Below, piece by piece: positions 18,581 through 26,194 of a DNA stretch of 64,000 bases (its first letter is position 1; each line of letters opens with the position of its first letter). The position numbers and the translations under genes were made by a program. The stretch comes from Pseudanabaena sp. FACHB-1998 (GTDB lineage: Bacteria; Cyanobacteriota; Cyanobacteriia; Pseudanabaenales; Pseudanabaenaceae). The stretch is taken from NCBI RefSeq assembly GCF_014696355.1, contig NZ_JACJQA010000041.1, positions 1-64,000 of the forward strand, read 5' to 3'. The notes under the pieces are model-generated. The model had not been told where the DNA came from, ran no database searches, and saw only the letters and a list, made by a program, of their open reading frames with translations.

Positions 18581-19619
18581 CAGCTTCACAACTAGGACGG
18601 GCAATCAAATTCTCATAGGGTTCGATCGCAAAGGGGCGCTCAGGTTCAGCTAGTAAATGGCGATCGCATAGGTCAAAAAGCTCTTGCTTAGATTGCACGA
18701 GGCGCATTCCCGCTAAAAAACTTCCCTCTGGATCAATCCCAGTACCAATGAAATTTAGAAACTTTTTCAAGCAATTTACATGGGATTTCTCACGAAGATC
18801 TTCACGGCTGGTAATCGCAAATAGGTGCTGGATATAGCGATTTACATCCGCTAGCGTAATCACCTGTACGGGCTTCCCTGCAAAGCGATCGCGTATTTGC
18901 TGAAAGATCCAAGGATTACGAATCGCTGATCGCCCAATCATCACCCCTGCGGCTCCCGTTTCTTGTAATACCTGTTCCGCTTTGAGATAGGAAGTTACAT
19001 TCCCATTAGCTAACACTGGACAATTTACTGTCTGCACGGCTTGACGAATTAAGTCATAATGCACTTCGCCTCGATATAGCTCCTTGACCGTGCGCCCATG
19101 CAGACTGAGCAGATCAATTTGATATTGATTGATTAATTCCAATAGCTTCTCAAAATTAGCAATGGAATCAAATCCCACCCGCATCTTCACTGTGAAAAGT
19201 CCTGTAATCTGCGATCGCAAAGCATCAAAAATTCGCTCAATCGTTTCAGGTTCGCGCAATAGCCCCCCACCCACATTCTTTCGATAAACTCGCGGTGCAG
19301 GACAACCAAGATTAAGGTCAATTCCTGCGATCGGATACTTCGTAAGTAGCTGAGCAATCCGCAACAGATCGGGAATACTCTCACCAATTAATTGAGCAAA
19401 TACAGGTCTTCCTGTTGTGTTCAAGGTAATGGATTTGAGGATTTTTTTGTCAATACTAGAGTTCCCATAGACGCGAAAATATTCGGTCACATAATAATCA
19501 GGACATCCATATTCACTTAGCATTTGCATGAACGCAAGATCGGTTACATCCTGCATGGGCGCAAGTGCAGTGAAGGGTTGTCCCGCTAAAATCGGTGGTG
19601 GCAAGGTTTGAGAAGACAC
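18573..19619 (-). CDS. dus: tRNA-dihydrouridine synthase
   Basis: 348 aa. FMN-dependent reduction of uridine in tRNA D-loops. Family motifs: APMQDVTDLAF, FAQLIGESIPDLLRIA, GIDLNLGCPAPRVYRKNVGGGLL (catalytic Cys in GCPA), LLSLHGRTVKELYRG and GAAGVMIGRSAIRNPWIF. The TIM barrel is complete with a short C-terminal helical domain. The sub-class (DusA/B/C) is not assigned. It starts 29 bp downstream of the Uma2 gene, so the two may be cotranscribed. Confidence 0.93.
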   Translation of the reverse strand: MSSQTLPPPILAGQPFTALAPMQDVTDLAFMQMLSEYGCPDYYVTEYFRVYGNSSIDKKILKSITLNTTGRPVFAQLIGESIPDLLRIAQLLTKYPIAGIDLNLGCPAPRVYRKNVGGGLLREPETIERIFDALRSQITGLFTVKMRVGFDSIANFEKLLELINQYQIDLLSLHGRTVKELYRGEVHYDLIRQAVQTVNCPVLANGNVTSYLKAEQVLQETGAAGVMIGRSAIRNPWIFQQIRDRFAGKPVQVITLADVNRYIQHLFAITSREDLREKSHVNCLKKFLNFIGTGIDPEGSFLAGMRLVQSKQELFDLCDRHLLAEPERPFAIEPYENLIARPSCEAEI

Positions 19620-19648
19620 AATTATTAGATTTAAGAAGCTTACGAATC

Positions 19649-20266
19649 CTAGGCGGCGGCTTGAAAAACTTGATTAGCCGTGAGATTTAATTCTGGGAAA
19701 GTCGGCGAAACTAGGCGATCGTCTCCCTGAAACGATGTAACTTGATATTCTCCATCGACTAACTGATAGATAAATATCGTAGGCTGTTTGGGATTACCAA
19801 TAAATCTCCTCCCACCTAAACCCAAATAATCCACAACCCAATATTCAGGGATCCCTATCTCTTCATAGTCTTTTACTTTTGTCAAATAATCAACGCGCCA
19901 ATTAGTACTCACCACCTCGACCGCAATAATAACCGAGGCTCCCTGAGTCACCGTAGATTCGTTTTCCCACAGAGGCTCATTGCTTAAGTTAGAACGATTT
20001 AAGATTAGAATATCTGGCAAATAGGCTGATTCAGCCTCAGCAACTTTTACAAAGGCTTGACTAGGTATAAGGTATGGCAAATTCAATCGCCTATACTCAA
20101 ACACTAATTCTGTCGATAAAAATCCCTTTACTGATTCGTGCGCTCCTTTAGGTTGTGGCATCTCAATAATTATTCCATTATGTAACTCATAGAAACCTTG
20201 GTCGGGCTTCCACTGGATAAACTCTTCGTAGGTTACTAATTGGGTTTTCGCTAAGGCTTGAACCAT
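19649..20266 (-). CDS. Uma2 family (DUF820) putative endonuclease
   Basis: 205 aa. Cyanobacteria-expanded PD-(D/E)XK-fold family: YEEFIQWKPDQGFYELHNGIIIEMP at the start, then YLPDILILNR (Asp) and VIIAVEVVSTNW...TKVKDYEEIGIPEYWVVD (Glu and the Lys-containing helix). The biological role of the family is unsettled; many copies per genome are usual. It lies just upstream of dus on the same strand. Confidence 0.92.
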   Translation of the reverse strand: MVQALAKTQLVTYEEFIQWKPDQGFYELHNGIIIEMPQPKGAHESVKGFLSTELVFEYRRLNLPYLIPSQAFVKVAEAESAYLPDILILNRSNLSNEPLWENESTVTQGASVIIAVEVVSTNWRVDYLTKVKDYEEIGIPEYWVVDYLGLGGRRFIGNPKQPTIFIYQLVDGEYQVTSFQGDDRLVSPTFPELNLTANQVFQAAA

Positions 20267-20604
20267 TGGGTTACCTGTTTTGCAATCATGTAGTTTGATT
20301 ATATAGCAATAGTTGAGAGAATACCCCTTGGGGGCGTTCTCTCAATTATTGCCACTCCATTCCTACTCAAAGTGGAATTGCAACGTTTTGCGTTACAATT
20401 CCACTTTGGGTGTGAGCTAAAATACATGGTAAATGCTTAACACATAGAAAAAAAAGGATTTTACGGGACTCAAAAGCAGAAAAGCCTTACTTTTTATCCC
20501 TGAGGTTTTTTGTCCTAAGTAATTCTCTTATTGCGATAGCTAGGCAATGAACAGCCTACAATACTTATAAAATTACATTAATCTTTAATATTAGGAGATT
20601 GCCG
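20267..20604. other. Spacer with two inverted repeats
   Basis: 338 bp between divergent genes. An imperfect hairpin lies at about 20308-20350 (TTGAGAGAATACCCC...). A better one at 20369-20407 has arms of AAAGTGGAATTG and its complement. The rest is AT-rich promoter-like sequence; no gene seen. Confidence 0.55.
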
Positions 20605-21276
20605 ATGGCGCAGGTTAGTATTCGTCTTTACTGGTTGTTCCAATCACTCATTGCTTTCGCTCCTTATCTGCTGGCAGGTTTGCTAGCAGGCACGCTTGTT
20701 TTAGCGCTAGGTGTTTTCATTGCTCGTTTCCTTCTATGGGATTGGTTACTACCTTTTGAAGAGTTATGCTTGATAACTCTCAAAGAATGGTCTAATCCAA
20801 CCCTAGATAGATACATGACGGCTCTAACTTGGATGGCTCAGGGCGAAATTACTATTCCTATACTGATTGCGATCGCAGGAATTCTTATTTATCGCGAGGA
20901 GGCAGTTCCAGTCCTGATCTTAGCGATCGGGTTAAGCGGTTCATGGTTGCTTAACGGCATTTTTAAGTCTTTCTTCCGCCGCAAACGCCCCGATCTATGG
21001 GCTTCTTCTAAACGTCCAATGGATTACAGTTATCCCAGCGGTCATTCGATGAGTGCAATTTCCTTCTACGGTTTATTAGCGGCGATCTTGACGCAGTCTC
21101 TAGGTATTCCTCTATGGATTACTGCTCCCTTGGCAGGGTTTTTAACCTTGGGAGTAGGCTTTAGTCGAGTGTATTTTGGGGTGCATTGGCCCACAGATGT
21201 CCTCAGTGGATGGGTTGCTGGCGGCATATGGCTTGCATCCTGCTTATACGGACTAGTTCAAATTAGTGGAATTTAA
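20605..21276 (+). CDS. PAP2-family membrane phosphatase
   Basis: 223 aa. The three type-2 phosphatidic-acid phosphatase motifs are present: KSFFRRKRP (KX6RP), YPSGHSMSA (PSGH) and SRVYFGVHWPTD (SRX5HX3D). About six membrane helices. It would dephosphorylate lipid phosphates or polyprenyl diphosphates at the membrane. The start at 20605 is chosen because AGGAGA lies 6 bp before it; an in-frame TTG two codons earlier overlaps that site. It is convergent with the lipid-kinase gene, overlapping by 4 bp. Confidence 0.92.
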   Translation: MAQVSIRLYWLFQSLIAFAPYLLAGLLAGTLVLALGVFIARFLLWDWLLPFEELCLITLKEWSNPTLDRYMTALTWMAQGEITIPILIAIAGILIYREEAVPVLILAIGLSGSWLLNGIFKSFFRRKRPDLWASSKRPMDYSYPSGHSMSAISFYGLLAAILTQSLGIPLWITAPLAGFLTLGVGFSRVYFGVHWPTDVLSGWVAGGIWLASCLYGLVQISGI

Positions 21277-22259
21277 GCAGAGATTGATGGGCGATCGGTG
21301 GAAATGCTCCCCACTTGCTCTGGCAAACCATAGCTGTTGTTTTCGTCAGCAAACTTTAATAGCAACTCAGGCGTAGGAACACAAATTAAAAGAGCATTTG
21401 GAACCACTTCCACAATGATGGGGGTAACGCCTAGATACTGTCCATCGGCATGAACTTCTAATGGTGGATAACTCTTAATCTCAATTTTAGCAGCGCGATG
21501 AGTCTTGAGCCGCTCATGGGGAAGGCGTTCACCCCGCATAGCTTTAAAGAAGTGACACAGATGATCCCATTTGGAGGGGTTATCAATATATATTACGTCC
21601 AGCTTTCCATCATTCATTTTTGCGTCAGGCGCTAAGGCAAATTGCACCCCATAGCGAGGACTGTTGCAGATATTGACTTGCAAGATGCGTAAACGTCGCA
21701 TCCGTCTGCCATCGAGGCGCAAGACTAAGCGGTGCTGTTTAAATTGCAAAAAAGTTTGTATACCTGACAGGATACTTTTAAAAGCAGTCCAATAATTTTT
21801 CTTGATTCCTTCTTTGACTTCATCTCCACAAGGAAAAAGTGTGGCTTCTAGACCCACGCCGACCACTTCCACAAAGTAATGATCGTTTGCCTTGCCCATA
21901 TCAAACCGACCACGCGTTCCCTCTACCAGAGTCTGAATGGCTTGAGATAAATCGTTGGGGATATCTAAGCTAGCGGCAATGTTATTACGGGTTCCCATCG
22001 GAATAATGCCTAACACAGTTTGAGTATGCATTAATCCTCGCGCTACGGCTTCAATCGTGCCATCACCTCCCGCTACAATCACAAGTTCAGCACCTGCTTG
22101 AGCAGCCTCAGCCGCAAGATTCTCACCATCTTCATCAGGAGAAGTGGTGCAGAGTTCAGCTTCGATGCCTTGATTTTGCAAAGCATCGACAATTTCAGTT
22201 GACTGATCAGGTTTGTCAGCAGGGCCAGAAGTGGGGTTGATGATGAGGCGGGTATTCAT
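21273..22259 (-). CDS. Diacylglycerol-kinase-family lipid kinase (YegS-like)
   Basis: 328 aa. DAGK catalytic domain: LIINPTSG at the N-terminus, VIVAGGDGTIEAVARGL (GGDGT nucleotide site) and GIIPMGTRNNIAASL; the C-terminal beta-sandwich has GKLDVIYID and HADGQYLG. It phosphorylates a lipid such as diacylglycerol or a related amphiphile. It is convergent with the PAP2 phosphatase, an opposing activity, which may or may not be meaningful. Confidence 0.9.
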   Translation of the reverse strand: MNTRLIINPTSGPADKPDQSTEIVDALQNQGIEAELCTTSPDEDGENLAAEAAQAGAELVIVAGGDGTIEAVARGLMHTQTVLGIIPMGTRNNIAASLDIPNDLSQAIQTLVEGTRGRFDMGKANDHYFVEVVGVGLEATLFPCGDEVKEGIKKNYWTAFKSILSGIQTFLQFKQHRLVLRLDGRRMRRLRILQVNICNSPRYGVQFALAPDAKMNDGKLDVIYIDNPSKWDHLCHFFKAMRGERLPHERLKTHRAAKIEIKSYPPLEVHADGQYLGVTPIIVEVVPNALLICVPTPELLLKFADENNSYGLPEQVGSISTDRPSISA

Positions 22260-22613
22260 CTCTGTCGTTTTCCTATTGGTTTAAAGTTGAAAATAATGTA
22301 AACGGTTAGGATAAAAGCCTGCTCAGGCACACTTGCTTAGCAAAAGGTCTACAGTTCATTAATTTAGATACGTCCAAAAAAATTATCCGAAAGATCTAAA
22401 GTCTATGGACTATAGCAGTTTGTTGAGACTTTCCCTTCCCTCTATAAGCTGATCTAACGAACTGACGAGATTACCCTACCAAAGGAATTTCTCAATTAAA
22501 CTTGACAGCATCTGAGGGTGGTAGTCATGAGGAGGTTTATTAGGTAGCGATCGCTCAATTATCATCCACTAGTACAACACGATCGCCCAACCACCCACAA
22601 AAAACGCGATCGC
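22260..22613. other. Spacer with toxin-gene relic and HIP1 units
   Basis: 354 bp at the left border of the toxin-antitoxin island. It contains the toxin-end relic at 22517-22543 and two HIP1 units. Otherwise nothing recognised. Confidence 0.5.
22517..22543 (+). pseudogene. Relic of the 3' end of a RelE/YafQ-like toxin gene
   Basis: The frame reads GGSHEEVY-stop, matching VGSHDEVY-stop at the end of the intact toxin gene at 25801-26088. In both cases HIP1 repeats (AGCGATCGC) follow about 5 bp later. Nothing further upstream matches. Confidence 0.5.
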
Positions 22614-22618
22614 CTAGT
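22580..22618 (+). repeat. HIP1-based units (two)
   Basis: Two units (CGATCGCCCAACCACCCAC..., then CGATCGCC). The array runs into the 3' end of the yoeB gene. Confidence 0.7.
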
Positions 22619-22889
22619 AGTGATAACGAGCTTGAAGAAACTCAATGCGATCATCTTTAATGCGATAGACCATTCGATGTTCTTGAGTTAATCTTCTTGA
22701 CCATGTATTTTCACCAACATATTTGAGAGGTTCAGGCTTGCCAATTCCCTTAAATGGATCATCAAGAACCGATTCAACTAGTTCCATCGCTCGAACAGCA
22801 ATTTTGCGATCCGTATTTACCCAATACACTAGATCTTGTCTGAATTGTGACACAAAAACAGCATCACGCGGTTTCTTTGGCACTGCCAA
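22614..22889 (-). CDS. yoeB: YoeB/Txe-family mRNA interferase toxin
   Basis: 91 aa. RelE-superfamily ribosome-dependent RNase. The C-terminal signature is complete: EPLKYVGENTWSRRLTQEHRMVYRI, then FLQARYHY, including the Glu, Arg and terminal His-Tyr used by YoeB. It overlaps the end of the upstream antitoxin gene by 26 bp, the usual coupled arrangement. Neutralised by the YefM protein encoded upstream. Confidence 0.93.
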   Translation of the reverse strand: MAVPKKPRDAVFVSQFRQDLVYWVNTDRKIAVRAMELVESVLDDPFKGIGKPEPLKYVGENTWSRRLTQEHRMVYRIKDDRIEFLQARYHY

Positions 22890-23160
22890 GTCCCACCTCC
22901 TGACTGAGTTGATTCAAAGTTTTTGGCAAAACTGTTCTCGAATCCGCCTCTTCTAAAGCTTCAAATAAACGAATTGCATTTTTAGGAGATTTAAGTAAAT
23001 GCAAAGTTTCAAGCAAACTTGATAGCTCTTTAGCTGAAATCACTGCCACATTTTCGCGGTCGCCACGTTCCAAAATGACAAAGTTGTTTTCTGCAATCAC
23101 GCGATCGCAAATTTCTGAGAATTGGTTGAGTGCTTGATCGTAATTGACTGTAAGACTCAT
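22864..23160 (-). CDS. yefM: YefM/Phd-family antitoxin
   Basis: 98 aa. N-terminal Phd/YefM DNA-binding fold (NYDQALNQFSEICDRVIAENNFVILERGDRENVAVIS) and a C-terminal toxin-binding tail. First gene of the yefM-yoeB operon. It is likely autoregulatory through the TGTACA palindrome at 23175-23194, just upstream of the start. Confidence 0.93.
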   Translation of the reverse strand: MSLTVNYDQALNQFSEICDRVIAENNFVILERGDRENVAVISAKELSSLLETLHLLKSPKNAIRLFEALEEADSRTVLPKTLNQLSQEVGLGSAKETA

Positions 23161-23174
23161 ACGCCATTACAAAA

Positions 23175-23194
23175 TGTACAAATAAATTTGTACA
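23175..23194. promoter_or_regulatory. YefM operator palindrome with TGTACA cores
   Basis: TGTACAAAT-AA-ATTTGTACA, perfect 9-bp arms. TGTACA is the known core bound by YefM proteins. A TATAAT-like -10 (minus strand, 23198-23203) sits next to it, so binding would block the promoter. Confidence 0.8.
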
Positions 23195-23232
23195 CATATT
23201 ATATAGCTGATTTTTGAGAAAAAAGTATAAGG

Positions 23233-23311
23233 CGATCGCCAATTTATCCCCCTCACAAAAAACATGATCGTCCCGCCACTCACCAAAAACGAGATCGCCC
23301 AATTACTCACA
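23233..23311 (+). repeat. HIP1-based array (three units)
   Basis: Units begin at GGCGATCGCC, ATGATCGTCC and GAGATCGCCC, separated by C/A-rich stretches ending in AAAA. It lies between the yefM operon and the divergent DUF433 gene. Confidence 0.75.
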
Positions 23312-23358
23312 TGAAATAGCTCTTATGCTAAGCTTGAGCAGCGTGATTGTAAGCAAAT

Positions 23359-23589
23359 ATGAACTATCGAAGCATCATAACAATTGAGCCAGATAAGCGT
23401 GGTGGAAAGCCTTGCATTAGGCGGATGCGTATTACTGTGTATGATGTTTTAGGATGGTTAGCGTCGGGAATGTCCCATGCAGAAATTTTAGATGACTTTC
23501 CAGAATTGACAGAGCAGGATATTAGGGCTTGTTTAGAGTTTGCTGCGGATAGAGAACATAGATTGATGGCTTTTGTGGGTGCTGCGTGA
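23359..23589 (+). CDS. DUF433-family antitoxin
   Basis: 76 aa. DUF433 winged-helix-like protein (GGKPCIRRMRITVYDVLGWLASGMSHAEILDDFPELTEQDIRACLEFAAD). In cyanobacteria these genes are regularly followed by DUF5615 PIN-like genes, as here, so the role as antitoxin is by family context. It overlaps the next gene by 4 bp (GTGA). Confidence 0.88.
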   Translation: MNYRSIITIEPDKRGGKPCIRRMRITVYDVLGWLASGMSHAEILDDFPELTEQDIRACLEFAADREHRLMAFVGAA

Positions 23590-23918
23590 GGTTGCTTTTT
23601 GATCAAAATTTGAATCGTAAGTTGGAAGGAAGATTAGCTGATATTTTTCCTGATTGCAGCAATGTTCAGTTTCATGATTTAGATGATAAAACTGATACTG
23701 AGATATGGGATTTTGCTGAAATCAATAATTTCTATATCGTGACTCAAGATGCGGATTTTGCAGAGAGAAGTTGTTTGTGTGGTTCGCCTCCAAAGGTGAT
23801 TTGGTTACGTTGTGGAAATGTGCCAACGAGTCAGGTCGAACAAATATTAAGTTTCGGGAGTGGAGTGATTAATGGGTTGAAAGATGCTGTAAATATAGAC
23901 TGCCTAGAGGTTTACTAA
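23586..23918 (+). CDS. DUF5615-family PIN-like toxin
   Basis: 110 aa. The Mut7-C/DUF5615 PIN-like signature is MRLLFDQNLNRKL (Asp plus N) with IVTQDADFAE as the second acidic motif; probably a metal-dependent RNase. It begins with GTG inside the GTGA overlap with the DUF433 gene. Confidence 0.88.
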   Translation: MRLLFDQNLNRKLEGRLADIFPDCSNVQFHDLDDKTDTEIWDFAEINNFYIVTQDADFAERSCLCGSPPKVIWLRCGNVPTSQVEQILSFGSGVINGLKDAVNIDCLEVY

Positions 23919-23921
23919 ACG

Positions 23922-23955
23922 CGATCGCCCAATCACCCACCAAAACGTGATCTCC
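23922..23955 (+). repeat. HIP1-based units (two)
   Basis: One complete CGATCGCCCAATCACCCACC unit and one degenerate unit (GTGATCTCC) between convergent genes. Confidence 0.65.
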
Positions 23956-23959
23956 AAGC

Positions 23960-24580
23960 TTACATACATATTTTTGAGCCTAAATGTTTTAGTACTTGTA
24001 ATACTTCGTAAAGCTCATTATTAGGGTTTACCAAAGAAAATAATCGCGAATTTGCATACTCGTTTTGTGAAGTTTTCAAAAACAAAAATTCATTCCCATT
24101 GGTAATCATGCCAAATGTTGATTGAACGGTTTCCGAATTACTCAACATATAAGCTAAAGCTTGTGGAATCGCTCTTGTTACGGCAAAATCACTTCGCTTT
24201 GATTCAATGACTAATAACCAAAGCTGATTCTTTATTACCAATACATCGATCCGCCCTCGAATTATGGTTCCTTCATCTTTCATTTCTAAGGCTATAGCGG
24301 TTTCTGTCTCGATCCGAAATGGCTTGTGATAAAAGCCAGCGAGATCTAACAATGGTGCAAGCACTACCATCTTGACTGTATTTTCTAACATTGGTGGATC
24401 TTCCATCAATTCTAAAAAATTAGCTTTCACCCGATCTAATAAATGGAGATCTTCTTGTCTTAATGGTGTAAAATCATCCAACCATTCCGTAAAAAAAATA
24501 GGATCTTGAGATATCTGAAGCCCAAAATTTTGCTTTAATTCCTTGAAAGTTACATCTTTTGCTGCGATCGCCTGAACCAT
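23960..24580 (-). CDS. HsdR-N-type PD-(D/E)XK nuclease-like protein, stand-alone
   Basis: 206 aa. Resembles the N-terminal nuclease domain of type I restriction R subunits (HSDR_N): FRIETETAIAL, then GRIDVLVIKNQLWLLVIESKRSD, giving the D...ExK catalytic triad, then FGMITNGNEFLFLK. There is no helicase domain and no methylase or specificity subunit nearby. Stand-alone copies are frequent in cyanobacteria and of unknown role; nuclease activity is inferred from the intact motif. Confidence 0.85.
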   Translation of the reverse strand: MVQAIAAKDVTFKELKQNFGLQISQDPIFFTEWLDDFTPLRQEDLHLLDRVKANFLELMEDPPMLENTVKMVVLAPLLDLAGFYHKPFRIETETAIALEMKDEGTIIRGRIDVLVIKNQLWLLVIESKRSDFAVTRAIPQALAYMLSNSETVQSTFGMITNGNEFLFLKTSQNEYANSRLFSLVNPNNELYEVLQVLKHLGSKICM

Positions 24581-24639
24581 GATGAATTCTAGGTAGAAGT
24601 AATAATCTTAATAGTAGTGCAAAAACAAAATATCCAACG

Positions 24640-24752
24640 CGATCGCCCAACCACCCCCCTAAAAGTCCAACGCGATCGCCCAATCATCCTTTTAACAAAA
24701 CACAATCGCCCAATCACCCACCAAAACGTTCTCGCCCAACCACTCACAAGTC
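24640..24752 (+). repeat. HIP1-based array (four units)
   Basis: Units CGATCGCCCAACCACC..., CGATCGCCCAATCATCC..., CAATCGCCCAATCACCC... and a degenerate TCTCGCCCAACCACTC. The last one forms an inverted repeat CGTTCTCG/CGAGAACG (24727-24764) that may terminate the brnTA operon. Confidence 0.75.
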
Positions 24753-24767
24753 TGGACGAGAACGATT

Positions 24768-25028
24768 TTAATTAGATTGACTTTGAGCAAGCTCTTCTCT
24801 CAATACTCTACGCAATATACTTTCTAGAGGTTCTTGAGTTTGTTGATGGATATGTTGACGCAAGGCTTCGTTGATGGATGTTTGATAATTATCGCCACCT
24901 TTGTTGTTTGCTTCTGCGCGAAACCATTCTAAGATCTCATCATCTAGCCGAATTGTAATACGAGTTTTGCCTTTGATTGGCTCGATCGCGCCACGGTTTC
25001 CTTTACTGAAGTCATATTCTGTTTCCAT
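24768..25028 (-). CDS. brnA: BrnA-family antitoxin
   Basis: 86 aa. KTRITIRLDDEILEWFRAEANNKGGDNYQTSINEALRQHI is the BrnA ribbon-helix-helix signature. It follows brnT by 5 bp, the normal toxin-first order of this family, and likely represses the shared promoter. Confidence 0.92.
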   Translation of the reverse strand: METEYDFSKGNRGAIEPIKGKTRITIRLDDEILEWFRAEANNKGGDNYQTSINEALRQHIHQQTQEPLESILRRVLREELAQSQSN

Positions 25029-25033
25029 GTTTT

Positions 25034-25300
25034 TTAATCCTCTTCATATTGTTTACGTTCGCGACACTCTGCTAAACGTGTTGAAATTAGGCGAATGTCT
25101 TCACCCCGCCATGTGAAAACAATGACCAAAATTCTGCCAAAGGCATCCATGCCAATAATGACAAATCGATCTTCATCAAATCTGTTGTCTGGAATGGTGA
25201 TGGCGAGATCGTCTGAAAATACAGATACTGCATCGGCGAACTCAATGCCATGTTTTTGCAGGTTTGATGAGTCTTTGTTTTTGTCCCATTGATACTTTAT
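25034..25300 (-). CDS. brnT: BrnT-family ribonuclease toxin with an ATA at the start position
   Basis: 88 codons. The translation KYQWDKNKDSSNLQKHGIEFADAV... continues through DRFVIIGMDAFGRILVIVFT to a RERKQYEED C-terminus, all BrnT hallmarks. The family normally starts MKYxWD; here the Met codon position is ATA (25300-25298), directly preceded by an in-frame TAG. No ATG, GTG or TTG occurs in frame before about codon 50. Either a rare ATA start is used or the toxin has been silenced by a start-codon mutation while the antitoxin remained intact. No ribosome-binding site is visible. Confidence 0.85.
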   Translation of the reverse strand: MKYQWDKNKDSSNLQKHGIEFADAVSVFSDDLAITIPDNRFDEDRFVIIGMDAFGRILVIVFTWRGEDIRLISTRLAECRERKQYEED

Positions 25301-25303
25301 CTA

Positions 25304-25339
25304 ATTATAGTGTGTACAAGTGTACATACAACTCTGCCA
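25304..25339 (-). promoter_or_regulatory. brnTA promoter with paired TGTACA operator
   Basis: On the minus strand: TTGTAT, 16 bp, TATAAT (25304-25309). The spacer contains TGTACA-CT-TGTACA. The -10 ends 3 bp before the brnT coding frame, so the transcript is probably leaderless or nearly so. The operator fits autoregulation. Confidence 0.65.
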
Positions 25340-25355
25340 TAAATTTGTATCAAAG

Positions 25356-25510
25356 CGATCGCCCCCTCACTCACAAAAAAGTACAACACGATCGCACCAT
25401 CCCACACAAAAACGCGATCACCCACTTTCCCATCTCAAAAACACGATCACCCAATTACTCCCCTTAGAAAACGCGATCGCCCAACCATTCAACAAAAAAA
25501 CGCGATCGCC
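25356..25510 (+). repeat. HIP1-based array (six to seven units)
   Basis: Successive units of 25-30 bp: CGATCGCCCCCTCACTC..., CGATCGCACCATCCC..., CGATCACCCACTTTCC..., CGATCACCCAATTACTCC..., CGATCGCCCAACCATTC... and CGATCGCC. The last unit joins the conserved promoter block at 25518. Confidence 0.8.
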
Positions 25511-25517
25511 TAGAGTC

Positions 25518-25540
25518 GTTTGATGTTAGTGAGTTAGAAT
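25518..25540 (+). promoter_or_regulatory. Conserved toxin-antitoxin promoter block, copy 1
   Basis: GTTTGATGTTAGTGAG followed by TTAGAAT. It matches 28338-28360 at 22 of 23 bases, also just after a HIP1 array. TAGAAT (25535-25540) is a likely -10. Confidence 0.6.
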
Positions 25541-25595
25541 GAGAAATATCCAGAATATAGTTGTTAAGAAATTTTGTAATAGTTAAGGAAGTCTT

Positions 25596-25826
25596 ATGAT
25601 GGTCTTTCAGCAAATCATTGATTCTATTGAGGGTTTATCAATAGAAGATCAGGATTATTTGTTTGAGCTAATCCGTAAGCGACGAATTGAAAGTCGGCGG
25701 CAGGAGATTTTGGCTAATTCTGAGGAGGTAAGGAAATCATTTAAAGAGGGAACAGCAAAAAGAGGAAGTGTAGATGATTTGATTGCTGATTTACTGGGGG
25801 ATGATGATGCAAGTTGTTTGGAGTAA
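25596..25826 (+). CDS. Putative antitoxin paired with a RelE-like toxin
   Basis: 76 aa. Helical acidic/basic protein (FQQIIDSIEGLSIEDQDYLFELIRKRRIESRRQEIL) like small cyanobacterial antitoxin partners; the acidic C-terminus (LIADLLGDDD) is typical of a flexible toxin-binding tail. It overlaps the toxin gene. The family name is not known to me; the call rests on context. Confidence 0.72.
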   Translation: MMVFQQIIDSIEGLSIEDQDYLFELIRKRRIESRRQEILANSEEVRKSFKEGTAKRGSVDDLIADLLGDDDASCLE

Positions 25827-26088
25827 TGGATTTAAACGGTCTTTCAAAAAAATTACAAAGAAAAATCCGCAATTAACTGAGCCAATTGTAAAAGCATTAA
25901 GGCTGTTGGGAGATGATCCATTTACGCCTTCATTAAAGTCTCATAAGTTGGGAGGAAATTTAGCTGGATTATGGTCTTGTTCTGTGGCTTATGATTGTAG
26001 GATTGTTTTTAGATTTTCTGACGATGAAGAGTTATTGGAGATGGTGATTTTTTTGGTTGATGTTGGGAGTCATGATGAGGTTTATTAA
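25801..26088 (+). CDS. RelE/YafQ-like toxin
   Basis: About 95 aa. RelE-superfamily fold: VVWSNGFKRSFKKITKKNPQL, then SLKSHKLGGNLAGLWSCSVAYDCRIVFRF and a final VDVGSHDEVY. Three consecutive ATG codons (25801, 25804, 25807) could start it; all overlap the antitoxin end by about 20-26 bp. Upstream in-frame codons (TTG at 25783) are less likely. Probably a ribosome-dependent mRNA interferase. Confidence 0.85.
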   Translation: MMMQVVWSNGFKRSFKKITKKNPQLTEPIVKALRLLGDDPFTPSLKSHKLGGNLAGLWSCSVAYDCRIVFRFSDDEELLEMVIFLVDVGSHDEVY

Positions 26089-26092
26089 ATAG

Positions 26093-26190
26093 CGATCGCC
26101 CACTCATCCCCTCAAAAAAACGCGATCGCCCAACCAACCACCAAAAACACGATCGCCCAATTACCTCAAAAAAAGCGATCGCCCAATCAG
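26093..26190 (+). repeat. HIP1-based array (four units)
   Basis: Four units of 22-28 bp between convergent toxin genes. Orientation is the same as the other arrays in the island although the gene on the right is on the minus strand. Confidence 0.78.
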
Positions 26191-26194
26191 TCGT

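Noticed and set aside
25320-25523. Small proteins encoded in HIP1 arrays
   Set aside because: Reading frames through the arrays give low-complexity repeats (TRSP, NAIAQP) set by the DNA repeat; no initiation signals.
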